From assembly GCF_000597865.1 (NCBI RefSeq), contig NZ_CP007452.1, positions 1,743,183 through 1,807,182 on the forward strand: a stretch of 64,000 nucleotides of DNA, read 5' to 3'. The translations under genes and the position numbers were made by a program. The first letter of the stretch is position 1; each line of letters starts with the position of its first letter. Of this stretch, positions 37,707 to 50,864 are shown piece by piece. The DNA is from Peptoclostridium acidaminophilum DSM 3953 (lineage in GTDB: Bacteria > Bacillota > Clostridia > Peptostreptococcales > Peptostreptococcaceae). The notes below the pieces were generated by a model. It saw nothing but the letters and a program-made list of their open reading frames with translations, made no database searches and was not told the origin of the DNA.

Positions 37707-39854
37707 TTATATTATTGCATCTATTCCCAATTTCCCTTTAGGCGCAGCTTCTTCACCTTGAACTTTATTTTCCTCCATTTTCGCTACATTCGAGAGCATA
37801 TAACCGCTGTCCTCGACCGCCCTTCTTATAAGACTTTCGGACAATGCAATTTCCGAGCTTGTCATATCTCCCTGCAGCACCCTTATATCCACGGCAGCGC
37901 CTGCTATATCTACATCCAGTACAGTATCCTGCGCAGCATCGTTTTTTATCCTTATAATCAAGCTGACATTTTCAGGATCTATATCCGGGCTTTCCTGATT
38001 CTTTTTATCGCGTATAAAAATGTTCACCCTCAAAGGCATTCCAGCTGACTCTGCCGGAATGTCGAGTATTTTGCCAGCCGTCATCAGCTTCTCAATGAGC
38101 GGCTCCTCGTCTTTTAAAAGTTTTTGGGCCTCTTCAATGATCTTTTTTATGCCGCCACTTTCATGGCCAAGCTCCTTTTTTATCTGTTCAAGAGACGATT
38201 TTATAATCTCATCTATTTCATTTTGTCCCATGCCGCCCCTTAATACCTCAGCCTTTATTTTCAGGGCAATTTTACTTATTTCACCTGCGGCCCTGACCAG
38301 ATCATCCCTGCTGCTTGCGCTAAGCGACTCGTCATTTATTCGCAGCATTCTTCCTATGCTTCGTGACATGTTGCTAAGTACCGCCACATTCCACGAATCT
38401 CCTGTAAGACGCATAGCCATGGCGGTGATGTTTGCAAACGACATCTCGCCCTTTTGGCTTGCGGCATATGCTGCTACATCCCCTTTGTTCCCCACAAGCA
38501 GGCTTATCCTATCAATTATTCCATTTGTCTTAAAATCGTCGGCAATGTGCCTCATGGCCTGATGATGCGAAAGCTCCTTTAGCATGCTGTTCTTGCTGCT
38601 GTCGCTTAGCGGGGTTACGGCTTCCTTCATGCCCTCGTTTGCCTTAGCGGCTGTCGCTTGCTCCATAGCGACAAATCTGGCCATATCTCTTATATCAGTC
38701 TTTTCAAGCTCCATGCCCGCTCGCACTGCAGCAGCAGCCACACTTGCATCCAACCCGCTTTTGACTATGCCTATAGAGCTTAATATTTCGCCTGTCTCTG
38801 CAAGCAAGCCCTTTTCCAAAGGCAGCCCAAGCCTTATGATCTCCTTGCATATCCTTATGCTGCCTGGTGAATCTTGTATTCCAAAATCATTCAGCCTGGC
38901 CCTTATGTCAGTTTCAAGCTTTTCAAGGTGCATGTCCGAAGGAGGCGCCGAATAAACGAAACCTGCCGAGTATGCACTTACAAGGCTTTTGTTTGAAGGT
39001 TCTATGGCCGAGTTTTTTATTCCGCTTACAATGCTGTATATATTTGAAATTGTAGGCTCTATGTTTTTTGCTACAAGCAGCGCAGCGTTCCGTTCAATGG
39101 ATCCCTCTATTGCCATCAGCTTGTAAATTGCGCCCTTCACCTCTTCTACGACGGCTCTCGAGGGCTCTACTCCGATTATATGCAGCGCCTTTATGATGTC
39201 GGTTATGTCCTTCCCCATCCTGCTTCCGAAAAGCTTTTTTGCAATCGCTTCTGCCTCTTCAGTAGAAATCTCTTTTTTTCCAATGAATTCATCTCCAGCC
39301 CTGTCTTCGCCAAGCGCCCCTATAGCTTCTGCAAGCTCAGGAAGACTCATATTTTCAATATCAAAGCCCGATTCCACAAGAATTGCCGCCTTCTGCGCGG
39401 TAATGGAGCCGCCTATGGATTCTATTGACGAATCGACCTTTATAAATTCAGCTACCGCAGATGGCGTTATGCTTATGCCTGCTCTTTCGAGTCGCATTGC
39501 CGCCTCTATATTTTTTTCATTCGGTATGATCCCAATATCCCGGAGTATCCTTGCATATCTTGAGTTTTCGGCCTCGAGCATGCGCCGCTCCTGCTTCTGC
39601 TTCTCGGGCTCGTGTTCACTTATGGACTTGATGTCTTTTTTTTCAAGCTTAACAGAGTCTCCTTCATTAGCCAATATAGGATTTTTGAGCACAACATCAT
39701 AAAGCGTCCCGCTGCCAGACCTGAGTTTGACGCTTGTTTTGCACTCATCAATCTTCTCTATTTTTCCTGATACGCTGGTAAACGATATGCCGGAGTATCG
39801 CTCGTTTATGCTCTTAGCTGTCTTTGCTGATACTGTAAGACTATCTATATTCAA
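37707..39854 (-). CDS. DUF6240-like protein, possible FliK-type C-terminus
   Basis: A 715-aa, mostly helical protein with no signal peptide or membrane segment. Internal pattern repeats of the form E-A-M-R-L-E-R-A-G-I / A-A-I-L-V-E-S-G-F-D-I / A-A-V-R-A-G-M-E-L occur along the first 400 residues, each like a helix-turn-helix 'x-A-x-x-L-x-x-x-G-I' unit. The C-terminal about 100 residues (RVNIFIRDKKN ... LDVDIAGAAVDIRVL) look like the Hook-length-control (FliK) C-terminal fold. A flagellar role is inference. The divergent yaaR gene begins about 210 bp away. Confidence 0.55.
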   Translation of the reverse strand: MNIDSLTVSAKTAKSINERYSGISFTSVSGKIEKIDECKTSVKLRSGSGTLYDVVLKNPILANEGDSVKLEKKDIKSISEHEPEKQKQERRMLEAENSRYARILRDIGIIPNEKNIEAAMRLERAGISITPSAVAEFIKVDSSIESIGGSITAQKAAILVESGFDIENMSLPELAEAIGALGEDRAGDEFIGKKEISTEEAEAIAKKLFGSRMGKDITDIIKALHIIGVEPSRAVVEEVKGAIYKLMAIEGSIERNAALLVAKNIEPTISNIYSIVSGIKNSAIEPSNKSLVSAYSAGFVYSAPPSDMHLEKLETDIRARLNDFGIQDSPGSIRICKEIIRLGLPLEKGLLAETGEILSSIGIVKSGLDASVAAAAVRAGMELEKTDIRDMARFVAMEQATAAKANEGMKEAVTPLSDSSKNSMLKELSHHQAMRHIADDFKTNGIIDRISLLVGNKGDVAAYAASQKGEMSFANITAMAMRLTGDSWNVAVLSNMSRSIGRMLRINDESLSASSRDDLVRAAGEISKIALKIKAEVLRGGMGQNEIDEIIKSSLEQIKKELGHESGGIKKIIEEAQKLLKDEEPLIEKLMTAGKILDIPAESAGMPLRVNIFIRDKKNQESPDIDPENVSLIIRIKNDAAQDTVLDVDIAGAAVDIRVLQGDMTSSEIALSESLIRRAVEDSGYMLSNVAKMEENKVQGEEAAPKGKLGIDAII

Positions 39855-40065
39855 GCCTATCCCGCCCTTTTCTATTGATTAATGACCATACTTATTTTAT
39901 CGTCAGATTGCAAAATTATATTAGCGAATGTACCCCAGTTCACAAGCTAGCTAGAGCATGTTGTTCAATTTTGAATAGTACTATATATTTATTGATAAAA
40001 ATATTTTTGCATGGTAGAATTTACTAGATAAGTTCTATACAGACTGTAAGCAGGGATGTGATTCT

Positions 40066-40524
40066 ATGCAGGGTATTAATAATATTTCAGGCATCGTCAG
40101 CACAGGCGATATTAAAAAAACGCAACTTCAAGGTAAGCAACTGCAGCAGTTTGAAAAGAGCGAGTTTCTCAAGAAATTTGAAAAGATAAAATCAGACGAT
40201 GTAAGGGACAAGGTCGAATCCTTGTATGAAAAGATAGTCGAGAAGTCTGAAAGCCTAAAAAACAACCTTTATCTAAAGGATGTGCTTGAATATAAGAAGC
40301 TGGTAAAGGAGCTGCTCTCGGTAGCCGTCGAAAATTCCCATAGCTTTGCCCAGCAAAACCTGCTGGACAGAAGGGGCAGACACAGGATGTATTCCATAGT
40401 CAAGCAGGTCGATAGAGAGCTTGACATAATAACCAAGGAATTTCTAAAGGACCAGCTTGATCATGTGAATGTTCTAAAGCGCATAGACGGCGTAAAGGGA
40501 CTTTTGCTTGACGTCATAATGTAA
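40066..40524 (+). CDS. YaaR family protein (DUF327)
   Basis: A 152-aa cytosolic helical protein. The region from FLKKFEKIKSDDVRDKVESLYEKIVEKSE to the end, with LLDRRGRHRMYSIVKQVDRELDIITKEFL, matches the DUF327/YaaR family. YaaR genes are found near flagellar or hol/tmk genes; its function is unknown. The ATG follows an AGGGATG segment. It faces the DUF6240-like gene head-to-head. Confidence 0.88.
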   Translation: MQGINNISGIVSTGDIKKTQLQGKQLQQFEKSEFLKKFEKIKSDDVRDKVESLYEKIVEKSESLKNNLYLKDVLEYKKLVKELLSVAVENSHSFAQQNLLDRRGRHRMYSIVKQVDRELDIITKEFLKDQLDHVNVLKRIDGVKGLLLDVIM

Positions 40525-40554
40525 AAAATGGAAGGGGTCTCCCTTCCATTTTTT
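40523..40554. terminator. Bidirectional terminator between yaaR and prfB
   Basis: A 14-bp perfect stem AAAAAATGGAAGGG/CCCTTCCATTTTTT with a GTCT loop, T-runs on both strands. Confidence 0.95.
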
Positions 40555-40578
40555 GTTTGGTTTTTTATTGCTCCCGGT

Positions 40579-41689
40579 CTACTTTGCGGTTTTTATCCAC
40601 TTGAGATATTCGTTTATGAATATGTCTATATTCCCGTCCATTACAGATTGGACATTGCCAACCTCCACATTAGTCCTGTGGTCCTTGACCATGTTATAGG
40701 GATTGAACACGTAGGATCTTATCTGGCTTCCCCAGCTTATCTGGGAATACTCGCCCTGTATGTCCTCTATGCGCTCCTTTTTTTCAAGCTCCTTTATCTC
40801 AACGAGCTTTGACATTAGCATCTGCATGGCCATTTGCTTGTTACTGTGCTGCGACCTTTGATTCTGGCACTGGACTACTATTCCCGTAGGCAAATGAGTT
40901 ATCCTTACGGCCGAATCAGTCTTGTTGACGTGCTGGCCACCGGCTCCTGAAGCCCTGTAGGTATCTGTCCTCAGGTCGGAAGGGTTGATCTGAATGCTTG
41001 CATCTTCATCTATTTCGGGGATTACATCCAAAGATGCAAATGATGTGTGCCTCTTGCCCGAAGGATCGAAGGGCGAAATCCTGACTATCCTGTGAACGCC
41101 CTTTTCCCCTTTAAGATATCCGTATGCGTTTATGCCCTCCACAAGAATAGTGGCGCTTTTTATCCCGGCCTCCGGATCTGAAATCATGTCTATCACAGAA
41201 GTTGTGTAGCCCTTCTGCTCGGCCCATCTTTTATACATTCGCAGGAGCATCTGAGCCCATTCCTGAGCGTCAAGGCCTCCTGAGCCGGCATGTATGGAGA
41301 GTATTGCATTATTCTTGTCGTATTCTCCCGATAACAGAGTCTTTATAGTTATACCTGCTATCTCCTGCTCAAGCTCTTCTATAGCCTGCTTTACTTCCAA
41401 TTCTGTGGCCTCGTCGTCTTCTTCAACGGCCATTTCAAGAAGTATCTGCACGTCCTCATATGATGATTCAAGCCTTTCGAAGCTTTCTATTTCTTCCTTC
41501 ATCATTTTGTTGGATTGAAGCATTTTCTGGGCTCTTTCATTGTCATCCCAAAAGCCCGGGCTTGCCATGGCTTTTTCCTGCTCATCCACCAAATCCCTAA
41601 GCTTTTCTATGTCAAAGAGAAACCAAAAGCTCCTTTATTGCCTCACTTATTTCCTGTATCTTCTGGTTGTATTCCTGAATATTAAGCAT
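40579..41689 (-). CDS. prfB: Peptide chain release factor 2, programmed +1 frameshift
   Basis: RF2 terminates translation at UGA and UAA. Codons 1-25 run from ATG 41689 (MLNIQEYNQKIQ; AGGAGG upstream) to CTT 41617-41615, then an in-frame TGA at 41614-41612. Skipping T41614 gives GAC and the main frame (DIEKLRDLVDEQEKAM), for about 369 aa. The GGQ motif (SGAGGQHVNKT) and the SPF-type anticodon loop segment (RISPFDPSG) are present. The slippery CTTTGAC is canonical, but the stimulatory AGGAG lies 12 bases upstream, further than usual. Confidence 0.95.
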
Positions 41690-41699
41690 ATGCTTCCTC

Positions 41700-44444
41700 C
41701 TATGAGTTCTTTCCGCAACATTTTTTGTACTTCTTTCCACTGCCGCAAGGACACAAATCGTTTCTTCCGACCCTATCATCCTTTTCAACTGTTGTCTGGC
41801 TTGGCGAATCAAGGTCGGCAGAGCTTTGAGAAAGGTGGTCCACATCTATTACCTGCTTCCTTTCTATACGCTCCTCGAGAGAGAATCCAAACATGAATTT
41901 TATTGTGTCTTCCTGTATGCTTCTTATCATCTCTTCGAACATGTCGAAGCCCTCGAACTGATATGCCCTTACAGGGTCTTCCTGTCCTACCGCTCTAAGT
42001 CCTATTCCCTGCCTTAACTGCTCCATGGCGTCTATGTGGTCAACCCATTTTGTATCAACAACCTGAAGGAGTATTATCCTCTCAATCTCCCGCATCCTCT
42101 CCTCGCCAATTAGAGCTTCTTTTTGCTCATACAGCGATACGGAAAGATCAAGCAGCATGTCCTTTATCTTTTCTCTTGTTAGATTTTCTATATTGCCAAA
42201 GTCGATGCTGTCTTTTGGAAGGTATGCAGAATACATGCTCTCCTTGAGGCCCTGCAAATCCCACTCCTCCGGATAGCTGCCTTCTGCTGTGAAGCGCTCT
42301 ACAGAGTAGTCCACTATTTTTTGAATCATGGACATTATGTTTTCCCTTATATTCTCGCCTTCAAGGACACTTCTTCTTTCCTTGTATATTATCTCCCTCT
42401 GCTTGTTCATAACATCGTCGAACTGGAGTACGTGCTTTCTTATTCCAAAGTTTCTGCCCTCGACCTTTTTCTGCGCGTTTTCTATTGATTTAGAAAGCAG
42501 CGAGTGCTCTATTGGCATGTCGTCTTCCATTCCCAGCTTGTCGACAACGCTTCTTATCTTTTCGCTTCCAAACAGCCTCATAAGGTTGTCTTCAAGGCTT
42601 ATAAAGAATTTCGACATACCAGGGTCACCCTGACGTCCTGCACGCCCTCTTAGCTGGTTGTCTATCCTTCGCGACTCGTGCCTTTCGGTTCCGAGTATAC
42701 AAAGGCCGCCGGCCGCTTTGACCTTCTCCTGCTCCTCGTCTGTTTGCGTTTTTATGTCGTAGTATATTCCCTTGTATTTGTCCTTGGCCTCTATTATTTC
42801 AGGATCTTCAGTTTCAATAAAGCTTGTAGCCAGCGATATTATATGGTCGCTGTAGCCGAGCTTCTTCATCTCTTTCTTGGCCATGAACTCCGGGTTTCCT
42901 CCGAGTACTATGTCGGTACCCCTTCCGGCCATGTTCGTAGCTATAGTAACAGAGCCAAGCCTTCCAGCCTGAGAGACTATCTCAGCCTCTTTTTCATGCT
43001 GCTTGGCGTTTAGAACCTGGTGCCTTACGCCCTTTCTCTTAAGCATGCCAGATAGCATTTCAGACGTCTCAATAGCTATTGTGCCTACAAGTATAGGCTG
43101 TCCAGTCCTGTATCTCATTTCAATTTCATCAACTACTGCCGTGAACTTGCCTTCGTCAGTCTTGTACACGCTGTCGGCCTCATCTTTTCTTGCGATAGGC
43201 CTGTTTGTAGGAATAAGGACTACATCCATGCCGTATATCGACTTGAACTCCTCTTCCTCTGTCTTGGCCGTACCCGTCATGCCCGAAAGCTTCTTGTACA
43301 TCCTGAAATAGTTCTGGAATGTTATACTCGCAAGCGTCTGAGACTCCCTTTGAACCTCGAGTCCTTCCTTTGCTTCGATTGCCTGGTGCAGTCCGTCTGA
43401 GTATCTTCTTCCAAACATGAGTCTTCCTGTGAATTCATCAACTATTACTATTTCGCCGTCCTTTATGACATAGTCCACATCCAGCTTCATAAGGTTGTGT
43501 GCCTTGAGTGCCTGGTTTATGTGATGCGAAATCTCCATGTTTTTAGGATCGGCAAAGTTTTCAATATTAAAATATTTTTCAGCCTTTGCGACTCCGTTTT
43601 CTGCAAGCATTACTGAATGGCCTTTTTCATCGACCGTGAAATCAACAGTCTCTTCCTTGTATTCCCTGTCGAATCTGTCCTGCTTGTCCTCTGAAGGATC
43701 CATAACCCTGCCTTTTAACATCTGCACAAAAGTGTTGGCGTCATGGTATAGTCCCGTAGACTTGTCCCCAGGTCCAGAAATTATAAGCGGAGTTCTCGCC
43801 TCGTCTATAAGTATGGAGTCAACCTCATCGACTATGGCAAAGTTAAGCTCTCTTTGCGTCATATTCTCTTTGTATATGACCATGTTGTCCCTTAGATAGT
43901 CAAAGCCGTATTCATTGTTGGTACCGTATGTTATGTCGCAATTGTATGCGGCCTTCTTCTGCTCAGGAGTCTGTCCGTGCACTACAACGCCTACTGTAAG
44001 GCCAAGGAATTCGTAAATGCTGCCCATCCATTCCTTGTCACGCTTTGCAAGATAGTCATTGACAGTGACAACGTGAACGCCTTTGCCTGAAAGCGCGTTC
44101 AGATATACCGGAAGCGTAGCCACAAGAGTCTTACCTTCACCTGTCTTCATCTCGGCTATTCTTCCCTGGTGAAGAACAACACCTCCTATAAGCTGCACCC
44201 TGTAGTGCCTCATTCCAAGCACCCTCTTGGCAGCTTCCCTCATTGTGGCAAAAGCCTCCGGAAGTATGTCGTCAAGCGTCTCGCCGCCAGACAATCTGTC
44301 CTTAAGCTTTTGAGTCATGCCTCTTAGCTCTGCATCGCTCATCCCAACAAAATTGGGTTCTATTTCCTCTATCTTGTCTACTATTTTTTCGATTTTTTTG
44401 ATTTCTCTTTTGTTGCCCCCGAATAACTCTTTTATAAATTCCAT
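41700..44444 (-). CDS. secA: Protein translocase ATPase SecA
   Basis: The motor of the Sec pathway. The 914-aa length is at the long end for Firmicutes. Walker A is [14 protein letters not shown] (about 100), DEAD-like box [14 protein letters not shown], and the C-terminal zinc-binding [14 protein letters not shown] tail that contacts SecB or ribosomes. An RF2 gene follows 10 bp downstream, a common Firmicute arrangement. Confidence 0.98.
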   Translation of the reverse strand: MEFIKELFGGNKREIKKIEKIVDKIEEIEPNFVGMSDAELRGMTQKLKDRLSGGETLDDILPEAFATMREAAKRVLGMRHYRVQLIGGVVLHQGRIAEMKTGEGKTLVATLPVYLNALSGKGVHVVTVNDYLAKRDKEWMGSIYEFLGLTVGVVVHGQTPEQKKAAYNCDITYGTNNEYGFDYLRDNMVIYKENMTQRELNFAIVDEVDSILIDEARTPLIISGPGDKSTGLYHDANTFVQMLKGRVMDPSEDKQDRFDREYKEETVDFTVDEKGHSVMLAENGVAKAEKYFNIENFADPKNMEISHHINQALKAHNLMKLDVDYVIKDGEIVIVDEFTGRLMFGRRYSDGLHQAIEAKEGLEVQRESQTLASITFQNYFRMYKKLSGMTGTAKTEEEEFKSIYGMDVVLIPTNRPIARKDEADSVYKTDEGKFTAVVDEIEMRYRTGQPILVGTIAIETSEMLSGMLKRKGVRHQVLNAKQHEKEAEIVSQAGRLGSVTIATNMAGRGTDIVLGGNPEFMAKKEMKKLGYSDHIISLATSFIETEDPEIIEAKDKYKGIYYDIKTQTDEEQEKVKAAGGLCILGTERHESRRIDNQLRGRAGRQGDPGMSKFFISLEDNLMRLFGSEKIRSVVDKLGMEDDMPIEHSLLSKSIENAQKKVEGRNFGIRKHVLQFDDVMNKQREIIYKERRSVLEGENIRENIMSMIQKIVDYSVERFTAEGSYPEEWDLQGLKESMYSAYLPKDSIDFGNIENLTREKIKDMLLDLSVSLYEQKEALIGEERMREIERIILLQVVDTKWVDHIDAMEQLRQGIGLRAVGQEDPVRAYQFEGFDMFEEMIRSIQEDTIKFMFGFSLEERIERKQVIDVDHLSQSSADLDSPSQTTVEKDDRVGRNDLCPCGSGKKYKKCCGKNS

Positions 44445-44663
44445 ACTTAGTCCCTCGTTTCAAGATTCTATTTTTATTTTAATGACCGGTTTGCCACCGA
44501 CATACTGATATATTGCAACTGGGCCTTTTTATCCCATAATTATCATTTTATCATAAAATATATGGTTCCGAGCTTTTTTTTGTTTTTCAGGTGTTAAGGT
44601 TTTGTGATGGCTTTGTACTTTGGCTCTGCTACTGACTCTGCATGATAAACGGGCGCCGACTCT
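44445..44663. other. Spacer upstream of secA
   Basis: Non-coding. Presumably it carries the secA promoter, but I could not assign a convincing -35/-10 pair. No RNA gene or open frame is supported. Confidence 0.4.
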
Positions 44664-44787
44664 GTTTTGGGATTCCCTTTTATCTCATCCGGCCATTTCG
44701 CCGGAAGCTTTGAAACTCGCTGCGCTCAGACAGTCAAAGCTTTTTACCGGCTCCATGTCAGGATTTCGATTGGGAATCCATCAAAAC
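44664..44787 (-). repeat. Palindromic element copy 1 (conserved 19-nt loop)
   Basis: On the minus strand the arms are GTTTTG(AT)GGATTCCC ... GGGAATCC-CAAAAC; inside, GCCGG/CCGGC and AAGCTTTGA/TCAAAGCTT enclose the apical loop TGTCTGAGCGCAGCGAGTT (positions 44732-44714). Outer flanks also pair partly (GGGCG..GACT/AGTCGCCC). It lies in inverse orientation to copy 2 at 45065-45186, between the rRNA terminator and secA. The family is not recognised. Confidence 0.65.
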
Positions 44788-44881
44788 CTCATAAAGTCGC
44801 CCTGATTTATCATTGCAGAGCCACGCAGTCATGTGCGCTGGTTTTCCCTCTCCCACCCCAGCTGCGTAAATTTTTTTATAT

Positions 44882-44910
44882 AAAAAAAGCCGGGCTAAGC
44901 TTAGCCGGCT
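44882..44910 (-). terminator. Intrinsic terminator downstream of the rRNA operon
   Basis: AGCCGGCTAA and TTAGCCCGGCT pair around GC and are followed by T7. It lies about 335 bp past the 5S gene on the same strand, so the transcript would include the palindromic region between. Confidence 0.85.
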
Positions 44911-44920
44911 AATTGATGTA

Positions 44921-45067
44921 GGCCTGATTTAATGAGTTGCAAGGCCTCCGGATATGTGCGCACTTTGCAGCATGAATCCGATGGCCACTTCATTTCAAGC
45001 GGCCAATTGAGCGGATATCTTGCGGCAAGAATCCAAACGGAATAAAGCAGGCCTGATTTAATGAGTT
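44921..45067. repeat. 18-bp direct repeats with intervening hairpins
   Basis: GGCCTGATTTAATGAGTT occurs at 44921-44938 and 45050-45067. Between them lie two hairpins: GGCC-CGGAT .../ATCCG-GGCC (about 44944-44989) and GGAT-TCTTG/CAAGA-ATCC (about 45014-45034). The second repeat runs straight into palindromic element copy 2, and a similar ATGAG-GTTTTGAT flank precedes copy 1, so the repeat may be the conserved entry flank of that element family. Confidence 0.6.
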
Positions 45068-45186
45068 TTGATTGATTTCCTGGAGAAATGCATGAATGAA
45101 ATCGTTGGAATTTTGAGTGTCTGAGCGCAGCGAGTTCTCAAAATTCCAGATTTCAGAGTGCATAAGCCAATTGGAAATCACAAAAC
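45065..45186 (+). repeat. Palindromic element copy 2 (conserved 19-nt loop)
   Basis: Stem by stem: GTTTTG/CAAAAC, GATTTCC/GGAAATC, ATGCA/TGCAT, GAAATC/GATTTC and an 11-bp perfect GGAATTTTGAG/CTCAAAATTCC, capped by loop TGTCTGAGCGCAGCGAGTT (45118-45136), identical to copy 1 although the stem sequences differ. It lies between 5S and the rRNA terminator. Confidence 0.7.
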
Positions 45187-45244
45187 GAAATTTAAAGGCC
45201 AATTATTCCTTTGGATTCGAATACAAAAACGCAAAAAAAAGACT

Positions 45245-45361
<117 letters not shown>

Positions 45362-45412
45362 TTGTCTTTTCTTTGAAGGTTTGCACCCTCAAAACTGCAT
45401 GCTTTAGACTTG

Positions 45413-48324
<2,912 letters not shown>

Positions 48325-48404
48325 TTTATATCTAAAGCTATGCAGTTTTCAAGGTACAAACTTAATTGAAGGTATTAAACCCTCAAGACTAAACAGCAGG
48401 TTAT

Positions 48405-49942
<1,538 letters not shown>

Positions 49943-50081
49943 AAATCCTTAAGGACTATGTCCTTTAGCTCACTTTGACATCTTGCGATGTCTCACTGAC
50001 TTTAAATAATTTCGATGGCTTAGCCATCTTTAAAAAATAAACCTGCTGTTTAGTTTTCAAGGTTCAATTTGCGACTTGATT

Positions 50082-50110
50082 ATCTTATCACTTCAAGCTC
50101 TTCAAGTCAA
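50082..50110 (-). promoter_or_regulatory. rRNA operon promoter P2
   Basis: TTGACT (50110-50105), 17-bp spacer, TAAGAT (50087-50082), followed by the 16S leader. Confidence 0.75.
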
Positions 50111-50187
50111 CACTTTTTTTCGTTTCTTTTTATTTCTTTTTTGCTGCTCTTCGTTTCGTTTTGCCGCCCCTTGGGACAACATAGATT

Positions 50188-50216
50188 ACTATACCAGCTT
50201 TCAAAATAAGTGTCAA
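50188..50216 (-). promoter_or_regulatory. rRNA operon promoter P1
   Basis: TTGACA (50216-50211), 17-bp spacer, TATAGT (50193-50188). With P2 it makes the tandem promoter arrangement usual for rRNA operons. Confidence 0.8.
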
Positions 50217-50234
50217 CAGATTTGTGTGATTTTT

Positions 50235-50765
50235 TTATTCGAATTTTTCATCTAGATATTTTTCATATATTACAGCCGCTCCCTGCTCGAGTGACTTTTT
50301 GACATCTAGTATCCTTTGATTTGAAGAACCTCTGAATTTAAGACGCAGGCTTTTTTTCTCTTCCTCGAACCTTCCGTCTACCAGCACGTCAACCTCCGCT
50401 AGCAGGCTTGCCCACTCAGCATACGTTTCGCTGCCTCTGTCTGTAAGCTCCTCGAAAGTATAGCCTGTATAAGCCCAGACATCAAGACCCGCTTTCTTCG
50501 CCTCCCTACATACGTATGCCAAAGCCACGGGCTGCTCGAAAGGGTCGCCTCCGGAAAGCGTAATGCCCTTGTGGAGCCTCAGCGCCTTTATTTGCTCTAT
50601 AATGTCATCCGCTTCAAACTCAATCCCGCCCTCGAAGGAATGGGTCTGTGGATTGTGGCAGCCTTTGCAGGCGTGTCTGCAGCCTTGAGCCCAAACAACA
50701 GCCCTTATTCCATCCCCGTCTACTATGCTGTCAATAGTCATTGGCCCTGAAAGTCTAAGTTTCAT
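50235..50765 (-). CDS. nrdG: Anaerobic ribonucleotide reductase activating protein
   Basis: A radical-SAM enzyme that makes the glycyl radical on NrdD. The 176-aa length is typical. The [4Fe-4S] motif is CRHACKGC (C-x3-C-x2-C, about 31-38), followed by the SAM-binding ITLSGGDPFEQ. It lies 100 bp downstream of nrdD, and a hairpin sits in that gap. Confidence 0.97.
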   Translation of the reverse strand: MKLRLSGPMTIDSIVDGDGIRAVVWAQGCRHACKGCHNPQTHSFEGGIEFEADDIIEQIKALRLHKGITLSGGDPFEQPVALAYVCREAKKAGLDVWAYTGYTFEELTDRGSETYAEWASLLAEVDVLVDGRFEEEKKSLRLKFRGSSNQRILDVKKSLEQGAAVIYEKYLDEKFE

Positions 50766-50808
50766 GTGTTTCCTCCTTAAAAAGCAACATTAGTAGTTGC
50801 ATCGATAA

Positions 50809-50837
50809 TTCGTGGGCAGCCATAAAGGCCGCCCACG
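50809..50837. other. Hairpin between nrdD and nrdG
   Basis: CGTGGGC-GCC/GGC-GCCCACG inverted repeat. Its T-run (GACTTTTT) is on the plus strand, so for the nrdDG transcript it is not a standard terminator. It may stabilise or process the mRNA and lower nrdG relative to nrdD. Confidence 0.5.
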
Positions 50838-50864
50838 GACTTTTTCCTTAATATTCCATTTTGC

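Noticed and set aside
44620-44912. 61- and 81-aa open frames between secA and the rRNA operon
   Set aside because: They cross palindromic element 1 and a terminator; no Shine-Dalgarno and no protein-like pattern.
44664-45186. Integron attC sites as an explanation for the palindromes
   Set aside because: The ends GTTTTGAT/CAAAAC do not match the GTTRRRY/RYYYAAC attC core, and attC loops are not conserved, whereas here the loop is identical. No integrase is present.
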